Shown piece by piece: positions 53,205 to 63,375 of a stretch of DNA of 64,000 bases. A program made the translations under genes and the position numbers. Under the pieces are notes generated by a model. That model did not search any database, was not told the origin of the DNA, and was given only the letters and a program-made list of their open reading frames with translations. Source of the stretch: Polaribacter ponticola. Its GTDB lineage: Bacteria; Bacteroidota; Bacteroidia; Flavobacteriales; Flavobacteriaceae. The stretch lies in the NCBI RefSeq assembly GCF_026191475.2, contig NZ_JAOSLC020000003.1:2263001-2327000 (forward strand). The letters run 5' to 3'. Every line of letters starts with the position of its first letter. Within the stretch, counting starts at the first letter, position 1.

Positions 53205-55124
53205 TTAAAAATGGTATCTTTTAAAAGCTTCTATAGCAGCATAATCTGCCAAACCAAAATCGTTGTATTTCTTTGCAGTTAATCTGTTTCTGTCTTCAAC
53301 TCTTACCCAAAATTCTCTAGAATCTCCACCTTGAAACATAACACCATCTTTTTGAGATTGATGGTAAAAGATTGCATGCCTTTTTCTTAATACTTGGTCT
53401 GGACTAAGTGGTACAGCCATTTCTATTTCATGAGAATCCCATTCGTGCCATGCACCTCTGTACAACCAAACCCAACAGTCTTTCATGTAGTCCTTATTTT
53501 TAATTTGATCTAAAGCTTTAAAAATAGCATCTAAACAAACTTTATGTGTTCCATGCGGATCAGCTAAATCTCCTGCAGCATAAATTTGATGAGGTTTGAT
53601 TTCTTCTATTAATTCTATAAGAATATTTACATCAGTTTCAGAAAGTTTACCTTTTTTAATCGTTCCGGTTTCGTAAAAAGGTAAATTTAAAAAGTGTACA
53701 TTTTTATCTGGTAAACCTAAATATCTTGTTGCTGCTAAAGACTCACTTTTTCTAATGTGTCCTTTTAAAAGCCTTACCTCTTTAGAGTCTATAACATCAT
53801 TATCTTGTTTACTAGATAAAAAACTGATAATATTATTAGCCTTTTCTAAATCTGGGTTTAGTTCTCTAGATATTTCAGCAAATTTTAAAGCTTCTTCATC
53901 AGAAACCGCAATATTTCCAGAGGTTTGATATGCGATATGAACATCATGACCTTGAGCAACTAATCTATCAAACGTTCCTCCCATAGAAATTACATCATCA
54001 TCTGGATGAGGACTAAAAATAATTACACGTTTTTTTTCTGGATTAGCTCTCTCTGGTCTGTATGTATCATCTGAGTTAGGTTTTCCTCCAGGCCAACCCG
54101 TAATTGTTTGTTGTAATGTGTTAAACATTTTTATGTTTAGATCATAAGCAGTTCCTTCTTGAGAAATTAAGCTAGACATACCGTTGTCGTTATAATCTTT
54201 ATCTGTTAATTTTAAGATAGGTTTTTTTAACAAATCACTCAACCATACAACAGCTTTTAGTTTTAAAGCATCGTTCCAAATACAAGATTTAACTAACCAA
54301 GGCGTTTTTACCCTTGTTAAGTCTGAAGAAGCTTCTTCATCTAAAATAAATGAAGTATTATTATGTTGCTGCAGATATGTTGCTGGTACAAGAGAAGAAA
54401 TTTCACCTTCAATAGTTTCTTGTATAATTTTACTTTTATTGGCTCCCCAAGCCATTAAAACGATTCTTTTTGCATTTTTTATGGTTCCAATTCCCATAGT
54501 AATAGCTTTTCTAGGCACATTATCTATACCTATAAAAGAAGGAGCTGCATCTACTCTTGTAATATGGTCTAACGTAATAATTCGAGTTCCAGAATTTATG
54601 TGCGAACCTGGTTCATTAAAACCAATATGACCTGTTCTACCAATTCCTAATAATTGAAAATCTAATCCGCCGTAAGATTTAATTTTCATTTCATAATCAA
54701 TACAATATTGATATAGATTTTCAGAATCTATTGTGCCGTCTGGAACATGAATATTTTCAGGTAAAATATTTACATGATTAAAAAGGTGTTCATGCATAAA
54801 ATAGTGATAACTCTGAATATTATTTTTTTCCATCGGATAATATTCATCAAGATTAAAAGTAATTACATTACTAAAACTTAAACCTTCCTCTTTATGTTGT
54901 CTTACAAGTTCTTCATAAACTTTAATAGGAGATGAGCCTGTAGCTAAACCTAAAATACAATTTTGGTTTTCTTTTTGCTTATCTTTTATTAATTGAGCTA
55001 TTTCGTTGGCAACTAAAATAGAACCCTCGATAGAAGTGTTGTAAATAACATTATGAATTTTTTCGAACCTTGTGTCTTCAAATTGACCAACTGGTTGATA
55101 TGCAGTTTTTGTATGTGTAACCAT
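53205..55124 (-). CDS. nagB: Glucosamine-6-phosphate deaminase fused to a PIG-L deacetylase-like domain
   Basis: The N-terminal half (about residues 15-270) is NagB, which converts glucosamine 6-phosphate to fructose 6-phosphate and ammonia: NCILGLATGSSPIKVYEELV, then TFNLDEYYPM and GIGRTGHIGFNEPGS. The C-terminal half (about 360-600) is a PIG-L/LmbE-like domain with the zinc motif SPHPDDDVISMGG and GDLADPHGTHKVC. The 639-residue fusion is characteristic of Bacteroidetes. PIG-L enzymes remove acetyl groups from GlcNAc derivatives, so the fusion could supply deacetylation as well; that is inference, and no nagA gene is in the window. It heads a tight operon ending with the FG-GAP gene. Confidence 0.93.
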   Translation of the reverse strand: MVTHTKTAYQPVGQFEDTRFEKIHNVIYNTSIEGSILVANEIAQLIKDKQKENQNCILGLATGSSPIKVYEELVRQHKEEGLSFSNVITFNLDEYYPMEKNNIQSYHYFMHEHLFNHVNILPENIHVPDGTIDSENLYQYCIDYEMKIKSYGGLDFQLLGIGRTGHIGFNEPGSHINSGTRIITLDHITRVDAAPSFIGIDNVPRKAITMGIGTIKNAKRIVLMAWGANKSKIIQETIEGEISSLVPATYLQQHNNTSFILDEEASSDLTRVKTPWLVKSCIWNDALKLKAVVWLSDLLKKPILKLTDKDYNDNGMSSLISQEGTAYDLNIKMFNTLQQTITGWPGGKPNSDDTYRPERANPEKKRVIIFSPHPDDDVISMGGTFDRLVAQGHDVHIAYQTSGNIAVSDEEALKFAEISRELNPDLEKANNIISFLSSKQDNDVIDSKEVRLLKGHIRKSESLAATRYLGLPDKNVHFLNLPFYETGTIKKGKLSETDVNILIELIEEIKPHQIYAAGDLADPHGTHKVCLDAIFKALDQIKNKDYMKDCWVWLYRGAWHEWDSHEIEMAVPLSPDQVLRKRHAIFYHQSQKDGVMFQGGDSREFWVRVEDRNRLTAKKYNDFGLADYAAIEAFKRYHF

Positions 55125-55215
55125 AATAATTTCTTTTCAAAATTTAGAATAATAAAAGTAGGTTTGAATCCTCTTTTTTAAAACTTTTTTCGACTAAAAA
55201 CAGCAAATCACACAT

Positions 55216-55252
55216 AAAAAACAACCGGAAATACTTTACGTATTTCCGGTTG
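55216..55252 (-). terminator. Intrinsic terminator of the susCD transcript
   Basis: The arms caaccggaaatac (55222-55234) and gtatttccggttg (55240-55252) form a perfect 13-bp stem. On the minus strand it is followed by six T, 32 bases after the SusD stop. It separates susCD from the nagB operon. Confidence 0.93.
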
Positions 55253-55283
55253 AGTTAATTAAACAAATAATATGAAGAAACTT

Positions 55284-56855
55284 CTAAAAGTTACTTCCTG
55301 TATCCCACCATAATCTTGTTCCTCCAGTATCAGGCCCATTCAAAAAACCTTTTGCTATAGTTACATTAGCAGCATTTGTATTTACTTCACTTTCTACAAA
55401 ATTAATTCTTCTAATTTGTATATCAGTATCAATTTTTCCAGCACTATTATTTACTACAACAGGAAATATTCTTGGATATCCAGTTCTTCTAAATTCTGAC
55501 CAAGCTTCTTGTCCGTCAGGAAACATTGCAATCCATTTTTGAGTGATTATCTGCTCTAATTGCTCTTCATTACTACCAGATGCATTGTATTTTATTTTTA
55601 CATCACTTGGGTAAGCAATATTATTAGTAGCATTTAAAGCATCTACAAAATCTGCAGGAGTACTTGTATTATCTGCTAAATATGCAGCAACATTTCCAAT
55701 ACCATGTTGTGTAAAAGATGCAGTTACACCAGCTTCGTAATTTTGAGTTGTAGTACCTGCTCCAGTCCAGTTTCTTAAAGCTGCTTCAGCTTTTAAGAAA
55801 TGTACTTCTGCTGCTGTCATCCAAGTTAATGTTTCACCATCAATTACACTACCAATAGAAGAATGATCTAAATATTGCCCTTTAGCATCAATCTCAATTC
55901 CCATTCTAATACCTTTATAGTCTCCACTTAAAGTTGCATCTGCAGATGGATTGAAGTATTTTTCAATTCTATCATCATTATAACCTGTTAAAATAGATTC
56001 CATTTCGGCTCCCATTCTAATGTCTCCCCAAGAACCACTAATTACAGTTATTGGATGTGCGAAACCTGTATTTATTATCATTGAAGATTCTAGTAATCCA
56101 GCATCACTTTTTAAGGCTAATTCTCCTTGAGTTTTTGCTAATGCAGGATCGATATTAACAACACGTAGAGCTAAACGTAATCTAAGTGAATTTGCAAATT
56201 TTCTCCATAATGCAATGTCTCCGTTTAAATTAGACATATCAAATGCTGCAAATTGTGTTTCTCCTTCAAACTGTTTAAGGCCCGATATAGAAGCCGTTAA
56301 ATCTGAGAAAAATGCTTCATATGCTACTTTTTGAGAATCGTACTCACCTGTAGTTGCAAAATCATTGTACTTTGTATATCTAATTGGACCATAGATATCA
56401 GACACTCTATGCATTGCCGTTACTTTAATAATGTTAGATAAATGAACAAATTTTTCTCCAGAAGCATCGCCGGTTTCGGCTACAGCATTGTTAATATCTC
56501 TTGCGTATGGCATTACACTATTATAAGCGTCTCCCCAAGGAAAACCATTCCACCCGTCTACTAACGAATAGGTCATGTTATTAACATTACCAGCAAATGG
56601 AGTTGGAGGAGTCATATATCCTGAAAAGACATCTCCCATTAAACCTTGCTGCAATTGGTAATTCCAAGCAGGAGTAACATTAAAAACATTTAAAAACATT
56701 GGAGTAAAAGATCCTCCAATATGATTATTCATTTGTGTTAAACTTTCTTGTGATAATCCGTTAGGATTTGTATTTACATCTTCAAAATCACTTGTACAGT
56801 TACTTAAACTAAGTGCGATTATCGAAGCGAATGTGTATCTTATTATTTTTTTCAT
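55284..56855 (-). CDS. SusD/RagB family nutrient-binding lipoprotein
   Basis: SusD proteins cap the SusC transporter and capture oligosaccharides at the cell surface. The product has 523 residues with lipobox LSNC (cysteine about 19) followed by TSDFEDVNTNPNGLS. TPR-like helices (for example AEVHFLKAEAALRNW) and the C-terminal PNGQEAWSEFRRTGYPRIFP-type segment (FPDGQEAWSEFRRTGYPRIF) place it in the SusD-like/SusD_2 group. It starts five bases after the SusC stop, the usual pairing. The surrounding genes point to chitin- or GlcNAc-derived oligosaccharides as substrate. Confidence 0.93.
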   Translation of the reverse strand: MKKIIRYTFASIIALSLSNCTSDFEDVNTNPNGLSQESLTQMNNHIGGSFTPMFLNVFNVTPAWNYQLQQGLMGDVFSGYMTPPTPFAGNVNNMTYSLVDGWNGFPWGDAYNSVMPYARDINNAVAETGDASGEKFVHLSNIIKVTAMHRVSDIYGPIRYTKYNDFATTGEYDSQKVAYEAFFSDLTASISGLKQFEGETQFAAFDMSNLNGDIALWRKFANSLRLRLALRVVNIDPALAKTQGELALKSDAGLLESSMIINTGFAHPITVISGSWGDIRMGAEMESILTGYNDDRIEKYFNPSADATLSGDYKGIRMGIEIDAKGQYLDHSSIGSVIDGETLTWMTAAEVHFLKAEAALRNWTGAGTTTQNYEAGVTASFTQHGIGNVAAYLADNTSTPADFVDALNATNNIAYPSDVKIKYNASGSNEEQLEQIITQKWIAMFPDGQEAWSEFRRTGYPRIFPVVVNNSAGKIDTDIQIRRINFVESEVNTNAANVTIAKGFLNGPDTGGTRLWWDTGSNF

Positions 56856-56859
56856 CGTC

Positions 56860-59800
56860 TTAGAATTTTACGTTAATATTTAATCCAATACTTCTTGTTG
56901 AAGGCTGACCATAGATGTCTACACCTTGTAGTCCAATACCTGTACTTGAAGCAATGTTCGGGTCAAATGGTGCATCTTTATATAAAAAGAAAAGGTTATT
57001 TGCTATTAATGAGAATCTCATAGAATCGAAAAGTGTACTTTTAGATTGTACATTATAACCTAAAGAAACTTCTCTTAAACTTACATTTGTAGCACTATAA
57101 ACATATTCTCCTAATAAACCTGCTCTACCACCAGTTTTAAGATAATAATCTTGAGCGGTCATTTGTTTTGCAGCACCATTAGCATCTACTACATTTATTA
57201 TTCCACCATTTGTATTTCGTGCATCTGCTGTTGCTTGTGATACACCGTAGAAGTCATTTACTGCTTCAGTAACACTAACAACATTTCCGCCAATTTTAGC
57301 ATCAATTAAGAAGTTTAAACTAAAATTTTTGTAATCAAAACTATTACTCCAACCAAGTGTAAAGTCTGGTTGAGCGTGAGCTATTGTTTCAAATCCTGTA
57401 GCCTCAATGGTTAAATTACCAGTTCCATCATCTGTTACAATTGCTAATCCATCAGTATTTCTTTTTACTGATTTACCTTGTATGCTTCCAAAATCTTCAC
57501 CTTCAATTAAAGAAAAACCATAACCATTAACCCCAGGAGCATTAATAATTGCTTCACCATTTTGTAAAGACTCATGAACAGAAACAACTTTGTTTGTATT
57601 TGTAGCAAAATTTACAGAGGTATTCCAGTTAAAGTCATCTGTTAAAATAGGTTTAGCATTAATAATTAATTCTATTCCCTTGTTAGATATTTCACCAGCA
57701 TTTACAATGTTTTGTGTGTAACCTTGTACGTTTGGCTCTGCATCAATAAAGAATATTTGATCTTTAGTTTTAGAACTATAGTATGTAAAATCTACACCAA
57801 GTCTGTTTTGTAAAAAACGCCATTCTGTACCAATTTCAAAAGATGTTTGTCTTTCTGGTTTTAACGTTTCACCTTCTTTAACTCCAAAAACGGGTTTCGT
57901 AAAGTTGTTTTGTCCTAAAGGAATTGTATTAATTGGGCTTGTAGCAAAAACCGGTAAATCTTTACCAACAACTGCGTACGATGCTCTTACTTTTGCAAAA
58001 GAAACGTAATCTGGCATCTCAAACATTTGTGAAAGTACATTTGTTAAACCAACTGATGGGTAAAAGAAAGAATCAGAATCTGTATTAACTAGTGTAGAAG
58101 ACCAGTCTGTTCTACCTGTTACGTCTAAGAATAACATGTTTTTATAACCAAAGTTAGCAGAACCAAAAATAGATTGTACTTCTCTGTTTGATACTGTTTG
58201 TTGAATATTTCTTGTTTCTGCAAAATTAGCAATAGTAAAAATGTTTGGATATGTTAATCCTCTACCAATTCCAGAATCTAAAAATATTTGATCTCCTGTA
58301 GAATACTTTGTTAAACTCGTTCCTAAAACACCAGTAAAAGTTAAATCTTCATTGATTTCTGTGTTGTAGTTTGCAATTAAATCTATGTATTGTTGCGTAT
58401 TTTCTGTTTTTTCTAAAATATATCTTCCAGTTGCTGGAGCTAAGTTTAAATCTGTACCTGCATACATTCTTTTATCAAAAGTAAAGAATGATTTATCATA
58501 ACTAGCTCTAGATTGTATAGATAACTTCTCATTAACTTTGTATTTAAAAGATAAATTACCTAAAACTCTTTGTGCAATATCTTTACTTGGATTACGGTTT
58601 ATTAACCAATATGGATTTTGTTGTATGTTCTCATCAAAAGATGTAGCATACTGATCCATCATATTAGTAGCAGAATTAAAATATTCGAATTTGTTTTTAT
58701 AAACATTTAAGTCTATTCCTACAGGGTTTAAATATAAACCTGTTAATGGGTTAGAGTATAAACCGTTTATAGGTCTGTTGTTAATTCTTTGATCAGATAA
58801 ATTAACACTTGCAGAAATTTGAAGTTTATCGTCTAAAATATTTACAGTTTCTCTAAATGTAAAATTATTTTTATTTAATTTATTATTTTCAATAACTCCG
58901 TTTGCAGTTGTGTTTGCATAAGAAAAATAGGTTTGCGCTATGTTATTACCAGCAGTTAAAGAAACAGACTGTATAGAAGTAAAACCTGTTTTAAAGAAAT
59001 CGTCTATAGTATTAGATAGTCCAGATGTTTTAGCACCCCAAGACTTCGCATCAGAAACATTTCCGTTAGCCCCAATAGGTTGTCCAACAGAAGCAGATTG
59101 ATACTCTGTTTGTAGTTTAGGTAAAGACATAACATTGTCTATAGTAAGACTAGAATTTAAGTTTACAGTAATTTTACCGTCTTTTCCTTGTTTTGTAGTA
59201 ACAAGAATTACACCGTTGGCTCCCTGACTACCATATAAAGCAGCTGCAGAAGCACCTTTTAAAATAGTAATACTTTCTATATCATCTGGGTTAATTAAAG
59301 ACATAGCATCACCACCATCTCAGTTACCAGCGTCTCCACCAAAAATTCCTCTTCCGTTACCACTATCTCCATTTTGCCCGTTACCACTGTTAGACATTGG
59401 TACACCATCTATAACATATAAAGGGTCATTGTTACTTGTAGAAGAGTTTCCTCTTAAAACAACTTTTGTTGCACCACCTACTCCAGAAGCACTTCTTGTA
59501 ATTGTTAAACCAGCAGATTTACCAGATAAACTATTAATAGGGTTTGTTTGTTTTACTCTTGTTAAATCATCCCCTTTAACATCTTGAGCAGAATAAGTAA
59601 GAGTTTTTCTAGACTTCTTAATTCCAAGTGCAGTAACAACAATTTCGTCTAATTGATCTGCATCATCTTCTAAAACTACATTTATTGTATTAGATTCAGA
59701 TACTGTAATTGTTTTTGTTTTCATCCCTAGAAAAGAAAAACTTAAAATGTCTCCAACAGAAGTAGTAATAGTATATTTACCATCAAAATCTGTTTCTGTT

Positions 59801-59958
59801 CCTTTTGTTGTACCCTGTACAACAATGCTTACTCCTGGTAAAGTAGAACCGTCTGATTTAGAGGTTACTGTACCAGAAACACTTTTTTCTTGAGCCATAC
59901 TACTAAAAGTACAGGTAAAAGAAAAAACTGCTATTAGTATTGTGTAAAAATTTTTCAT
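56860..59958 (-). pseudogene. SusC/RagA TonB-linked transporter with an in-frame TGA
   Basis: The gene encodes an approximately 1,030-residue SusC protein. It has a signal (MKNFYTILIAVFSFTCTFSS), a CarboxypepD_reg domain (SDGSTLPGVSIVVQGTTKGT), a plug (LYVIDGVPM, NPDDIESITILKGASAAALY) and a long beta barrel ending IGLNINVKF. I prefer the ATG at 59958 to one ten codons earlier. Translation is cut by a TGA (59320-59322) between GGDAGN and DGGDAM, in the same frame on both sides, so this is a substitution (for example C to T from CGA) rather than a frameshift. As written only about 212 residues are made. Real nonsense mutation, sequencing error and readthrough remain open. Confidence 0.87.
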
Positions 59959-60161
59959 AAAATGTATTAAATTATTAGAATTATTCATGATAAATGTAAA
60001 AATGTTAAAGTCTGTTAAAAAATTTAATATACAAACAACATAAAATTAACAATGAATGACATTTTTTTCTAGATGAGATTAGGTTAGATCGTTTTTGTAT
60101 TGATTTTGTTTTCATTAAAGTCTTATATTTACGACCTTTAGTTCTAATTTTAATTTTTTTC

Positions 60162-61200
60162 TTGAAGAATATTTTTAAAAACATAAGCTATAAAATACCT
60201 ATTAAGTATCATTTTATATTTTGGATTAGTTATTTTATTTTAAACGTTGTTAGATGGGGTAGTTATTATCAAGACTACTGGTATTCTTTTAAATCTAATA
60301 CAGTAACTGTTACTTTAGGAATGCTTTTGGCATACTTTCACGTATATTTTTTACTCCCAAAATTACTTTTTCAAAAAAATAATTAGTTATATAGTTTTCT
60401 TTTTTATTGCACTTGCTGTGTTTTATTTAGTTAGAACCGAACTTATATTTTTGTTTATAAATGAGAATGTTTGGCCAGAATCTCAAACCCCACAAAGAGC
60501 GTATGCTTTTAATCATATATTAGTCGTTTCATTAATTGGTATTTATGACATTGCATTGGCAACCACACTTAAATTAACAACTAGTTGGATTGTTGACCGA
60601 AGAAGAATGGAAGACTTAAAGTCTATGCAGTTAAAAACTGAATTACAGTTTTTGAAAGCACAAATACAACCACATTTCTTTTTTAATACTTTAAATAATC
60701 TTTATGCATTAACTTTAGAGAAATCTGCAAAAGCACCAGATGTAGTTTTAAAACTTTCTAAAATAATGGAGTATGTTTTATATGATGCTAAAGAACCAAA
60801 AACAACCTTAATTAAGGAAATAAAATATATTCAGAATTATATAGATCTAGAAAAATTAAGACATCAAGATAATGTTAATGTAAAGATCGAAATGAATGGG
60901 AATTTAGATAATTGTGTAGTACCGCCTTTATTGTTTTTACCTTTTATAGAAAACTGTTTTAAACACGGTACAAAAGAAGGAAATATATTAGATGTACTTA
61001 TAAAATTTAGTGTTGTTAACAATGTGCTAACATTTTACGCTAAAAATAGTTTTATTGCTCCTTCTATAGACGAAACACAACATGGAATAGGAAATAAAAA
61101 TGTACTAAGAAGATTAGAGTTGTTATTTGCAGATAAATATAGCTATCAATCTAAAATTGAAAATAAAAATTATATTATTGAATTAACTATTCAGTTATAA
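60162..61200 (+). pseudogene. LytS/YehU-type sensor histidine kinase, frameshifted
   Basis: Two overlapping-frame pieces form one 345-residue kinase. The N-terminal piece holds two or three helices (IKYHFIFWISYFILNVVRWG, VTLGMLLAYFHVYFLLPKLLF) and ends at 60386; the other frame continues with IISYIVFFFIALAVFYLV and contains the His_kinase domain: QLKTELQFLKAQIQPHFFFN with the phospho-histidine, IENCFKHGTKEGN and GIGNKNVLRRLELLF. The break is at the A7/T5 stretch around 60366-60379, where one base fewer (or two more) restores the frame. Initiation is at TTG 60162. It lies 17 bases upstream of a LytTR regulator, its likely partner, and is divergent from susC. Confidence 0.83.
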
Positions 61201-61217
61201 TCTATACCTTTAAAATT

Positions 61218-61928
61218 ATGAAAATAAAATGTGTAATTATCGATGATGAGCCTCTTGCTATTAAAGTTGTTGAAAATCATTTAAAAGAATTTCAAAATTT
61301 TGAAGTAATTGCTACCTTTAATAATCCAATAGAAGCATTACCAATTTTAGAGAAATCTGAAGTAGATGTTTTGTTTTTAGATATAAATATGCCAAAAATG
61401 AATGGTTTAGATTTTGCTAAATCATTAAACTCTAACACGAGTATTATAATAACTACAGCTTATAGAGAATATGCTGTAGAAAGTTACGATCTTAATGTTT
61501 TAGATTATTTAGTAAAACCAATACCATTTAACAGGTTTTTAAAATCGATTAACAAAGTTAGTCAACAATATTTTTTAAAAAAAGAGGTAAAACAGAAAGA
61601 GGATATTATTAATAATGAATCTTTTATGTTTTTGAAAGTTGATAAAAAATTAGTGAAGATTAATTTTGATGAATTATTATATATAGAAAGTTTAAAAGAT
61701 TATATAAAAGTATTTACTTTATCTCAAACTTATTTAGTACATAAGTCATTAACAAGTATTACAGAAGAACTTCCAGATAATTTTATAAGAATACATAGGT
61801 CATTTACAATTGCTATTGATAAAGTTAAAAGTGTAGAAGGTAATTTAGTTGAAATAGCAGATACAAGAATACCAATTGGTAGAAAGTATGTAAATCATGC
61901 TCGTCGTATTATTTTAAATCTAGAATAA
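61218..61928 (+). CDS. LytTR-type response regulator
   Basis: This 236-residue regulator has a receiver domain (residues 1-120; CVIIDDEP pocket, phospho-acceptor D55 in LFLDINMPKMNG, LVKPIPF lysine) and a LytTR DNA-binding domain (about 135-236; LVKINFDELLYIESLKDYIK, FIRIHRSFTIAI). LytTR domains bind direct repeats upstream of targets. It forms a two-component system with the preceding kinase gene and sits between the susCD and NagP/NagX genes. Control of the GlcNAc locus is the simplest reading, though unproven. Confidence 0.93.
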   Translation: MKIKCVIIDDEPLAIKVVENHLKEFQNFEVIATFNNPIEALPILEKSEVDVLFLDINMPKMNGLDFAKSLNSNTSIIITTAYREYAVESYDLNVLDYLVKPIPFNRFLKSINKVSQQYFLKKEVKQKEDIINNESFMFLKVDKKLVKINFDELLYIESLKDYIKVFTLSQTYLVHKSLTSITEELPDNFIRIHRSFTIAIDKVKSVEGNLVEIADTRIPIGRKYVNHARRIILNLE

Positions 61929-62054
61929 AAAAATATCTATTTATTATTAAAAAAGTTTGTTTGTTCCCGTTTTATTGTTGTTGGTAGAATTTTTTCTTCA
62001 TAAAGAGAAAGAAGTAATAACTTTAAAACATTATTTTTTATAAAAAATTAAGAT

Positions 62055-63368
62055 ATGCCATCTAATCAACAAAAGAGCACTTTAGTACCAATTCTTATTA
62101 TAGCAGGATTATTTTTTATTTTCGGGTTTGTTACTTGGATTAATGGAGCTTTAATTCCATTTATGAAAACTATAAACGAACTAACAGATGCGCAATCTTA
62201 TTTAGTAGCATCTGCATCTTATATTTCTTTTGTAGTAATGGCTTTACCTGCTTCATATATCATAAATAAAGTTGGTTATAAAAAAGGAATGTCTTTAGGG
62301 TTAATTATAATGGCAATAGGAGCATTATTATTTATTCCTGCAGCTAATGCTAGAACTTATTGGGTGTTTTTAGTCGCAATATTTATACAAGGTGCAGGTA
62401 TGACTTTGTTACAAACGGCTTCAAATCCATATATAACAATTTTAGGACCAATAGAAAGTGCAGCAAAACGAATAGCCATAATGGGAATTGCAAATAAAGT
62501 TGCTGGTGCTTTAGGATCTGTAATTTTTGGTGCTATTTTATTATCAGGTATTGATGGAATTAAAGACAAATTAAATGTTGTAGATCCTGAAGAAAAAGCA
62601 AATTTATTAAATGCAATGGCAGATAGTGTTGTTACACCTTATATAGTAATGGCAATCGTTTTATTTTTATTAGGTGTTTTAATTAGAAAAGCACCATTAC
62701 CAAATGTAGAAGCAGAAGAAATTGAGGTTTCTGAATCTAATGAAAAAGCTAAAACAAGTATTTTTCAGTTTCCACATTTATGGTTGGGTGTTTTAGCATT
62801 GTTTTTATATGTTGGTGTAGAGGTTATAGCTGGTGATACGATTATTTCTTATGGAATCTCTTTAAACATACCAGTAGAAGAAGCTAAGTTTTTTACGTTA
62901 TTTACTTTAATGGCAATGGTTGCTACTTATGCTGTAGGTGTTGTTTTAATTCCTAAATTTTTAAGTCAATCTTTAGCTTTAAGAATAAGTGCAGTTTTAG
63001 GTATTATATTGTCGTTCTGTATTGTATTTACAACTGGTTTTACTTCTGTACTTTTTGTTGCTGCATTAGGAATTGCAAATGCCTTAGTTTGGCCAGCCAT
63101 TTGGCCTTTAGCTTTAACAGGTTTAGGTAAATTTACAAAAACGGGTTCTGCATTATTAATAATGGCTATTTCTGGAGGGGCAATTATACCTCCATTATAT
63201 GGTGCCTTAGTAGATGGTAAAAAAGAAGAATTAATAACATCTGGAGTAAATGAAGTTAGTGCATTAGCAGAAGCTGCTTCTTTTGGATATTGGATTCTTT
63301 TACCCTGTTATGTAGTTATTCTATATTATGCTTTTTTTGGCCATAAATTAGGATTAAAAAAAGGTTAA
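62055..63368 (+). CDS. Sugar MFS transporter, NagP/FucP-like
   Basis: The 437-residue protein is a 12-helix major facilitator of the glucose/galactose/fucose (FucP) type. Its start LIIAGLFFIFGFVTWINGAL and the segments QGAGMTLLQTASNPYITILG and ANALVWPAIWPLALTGLGK match the NagP group that imports GlcNAc in marine bacteria. It is followed after seven bases by a NagX-like gene, the same pairing recalled from Shewanella-type nag clusters. GlcNAc is the probable substrate, by context. Confidence 0.9.
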   Translation: MPSNQQKSTLVPILIIAGLFFIFGFVTWINGALIPFMKTINELTDAQSYLVASASYISFVVMALPASYIINKVGYKKGMSLGLIIMAIGALLFIPAANARTYWVFLVAIFIQGAGMTLLQTASNPYITILGPIESAAKRIAIMGIANKVAGALGSVIFGAILLSGIDGIKDKLNVVDPEEKANLLNAMADSVVTPYIVMAIVLFLLGVLIRKAPLPNVEAEEIEVSESNEKAKTSIFQFPHLWLGVLALFLYVGVEVIAGDTIISYGISLNIPVEEAKFFTLFTLMAMVATYAVGVVLIPKFLSQSLALRISAVLGIILSFCIVFTTGFTSVLFVAALGIANALVWPAIWPLALTGLGKFTKTGSALLIMAISGGAIIPPLYGALVDGKKEELITSGVNEVSALAEAASFGYWILLPCYVVILYYAFFGHKLGLKKG

Positions 63369-63375
63369 TACCTCA

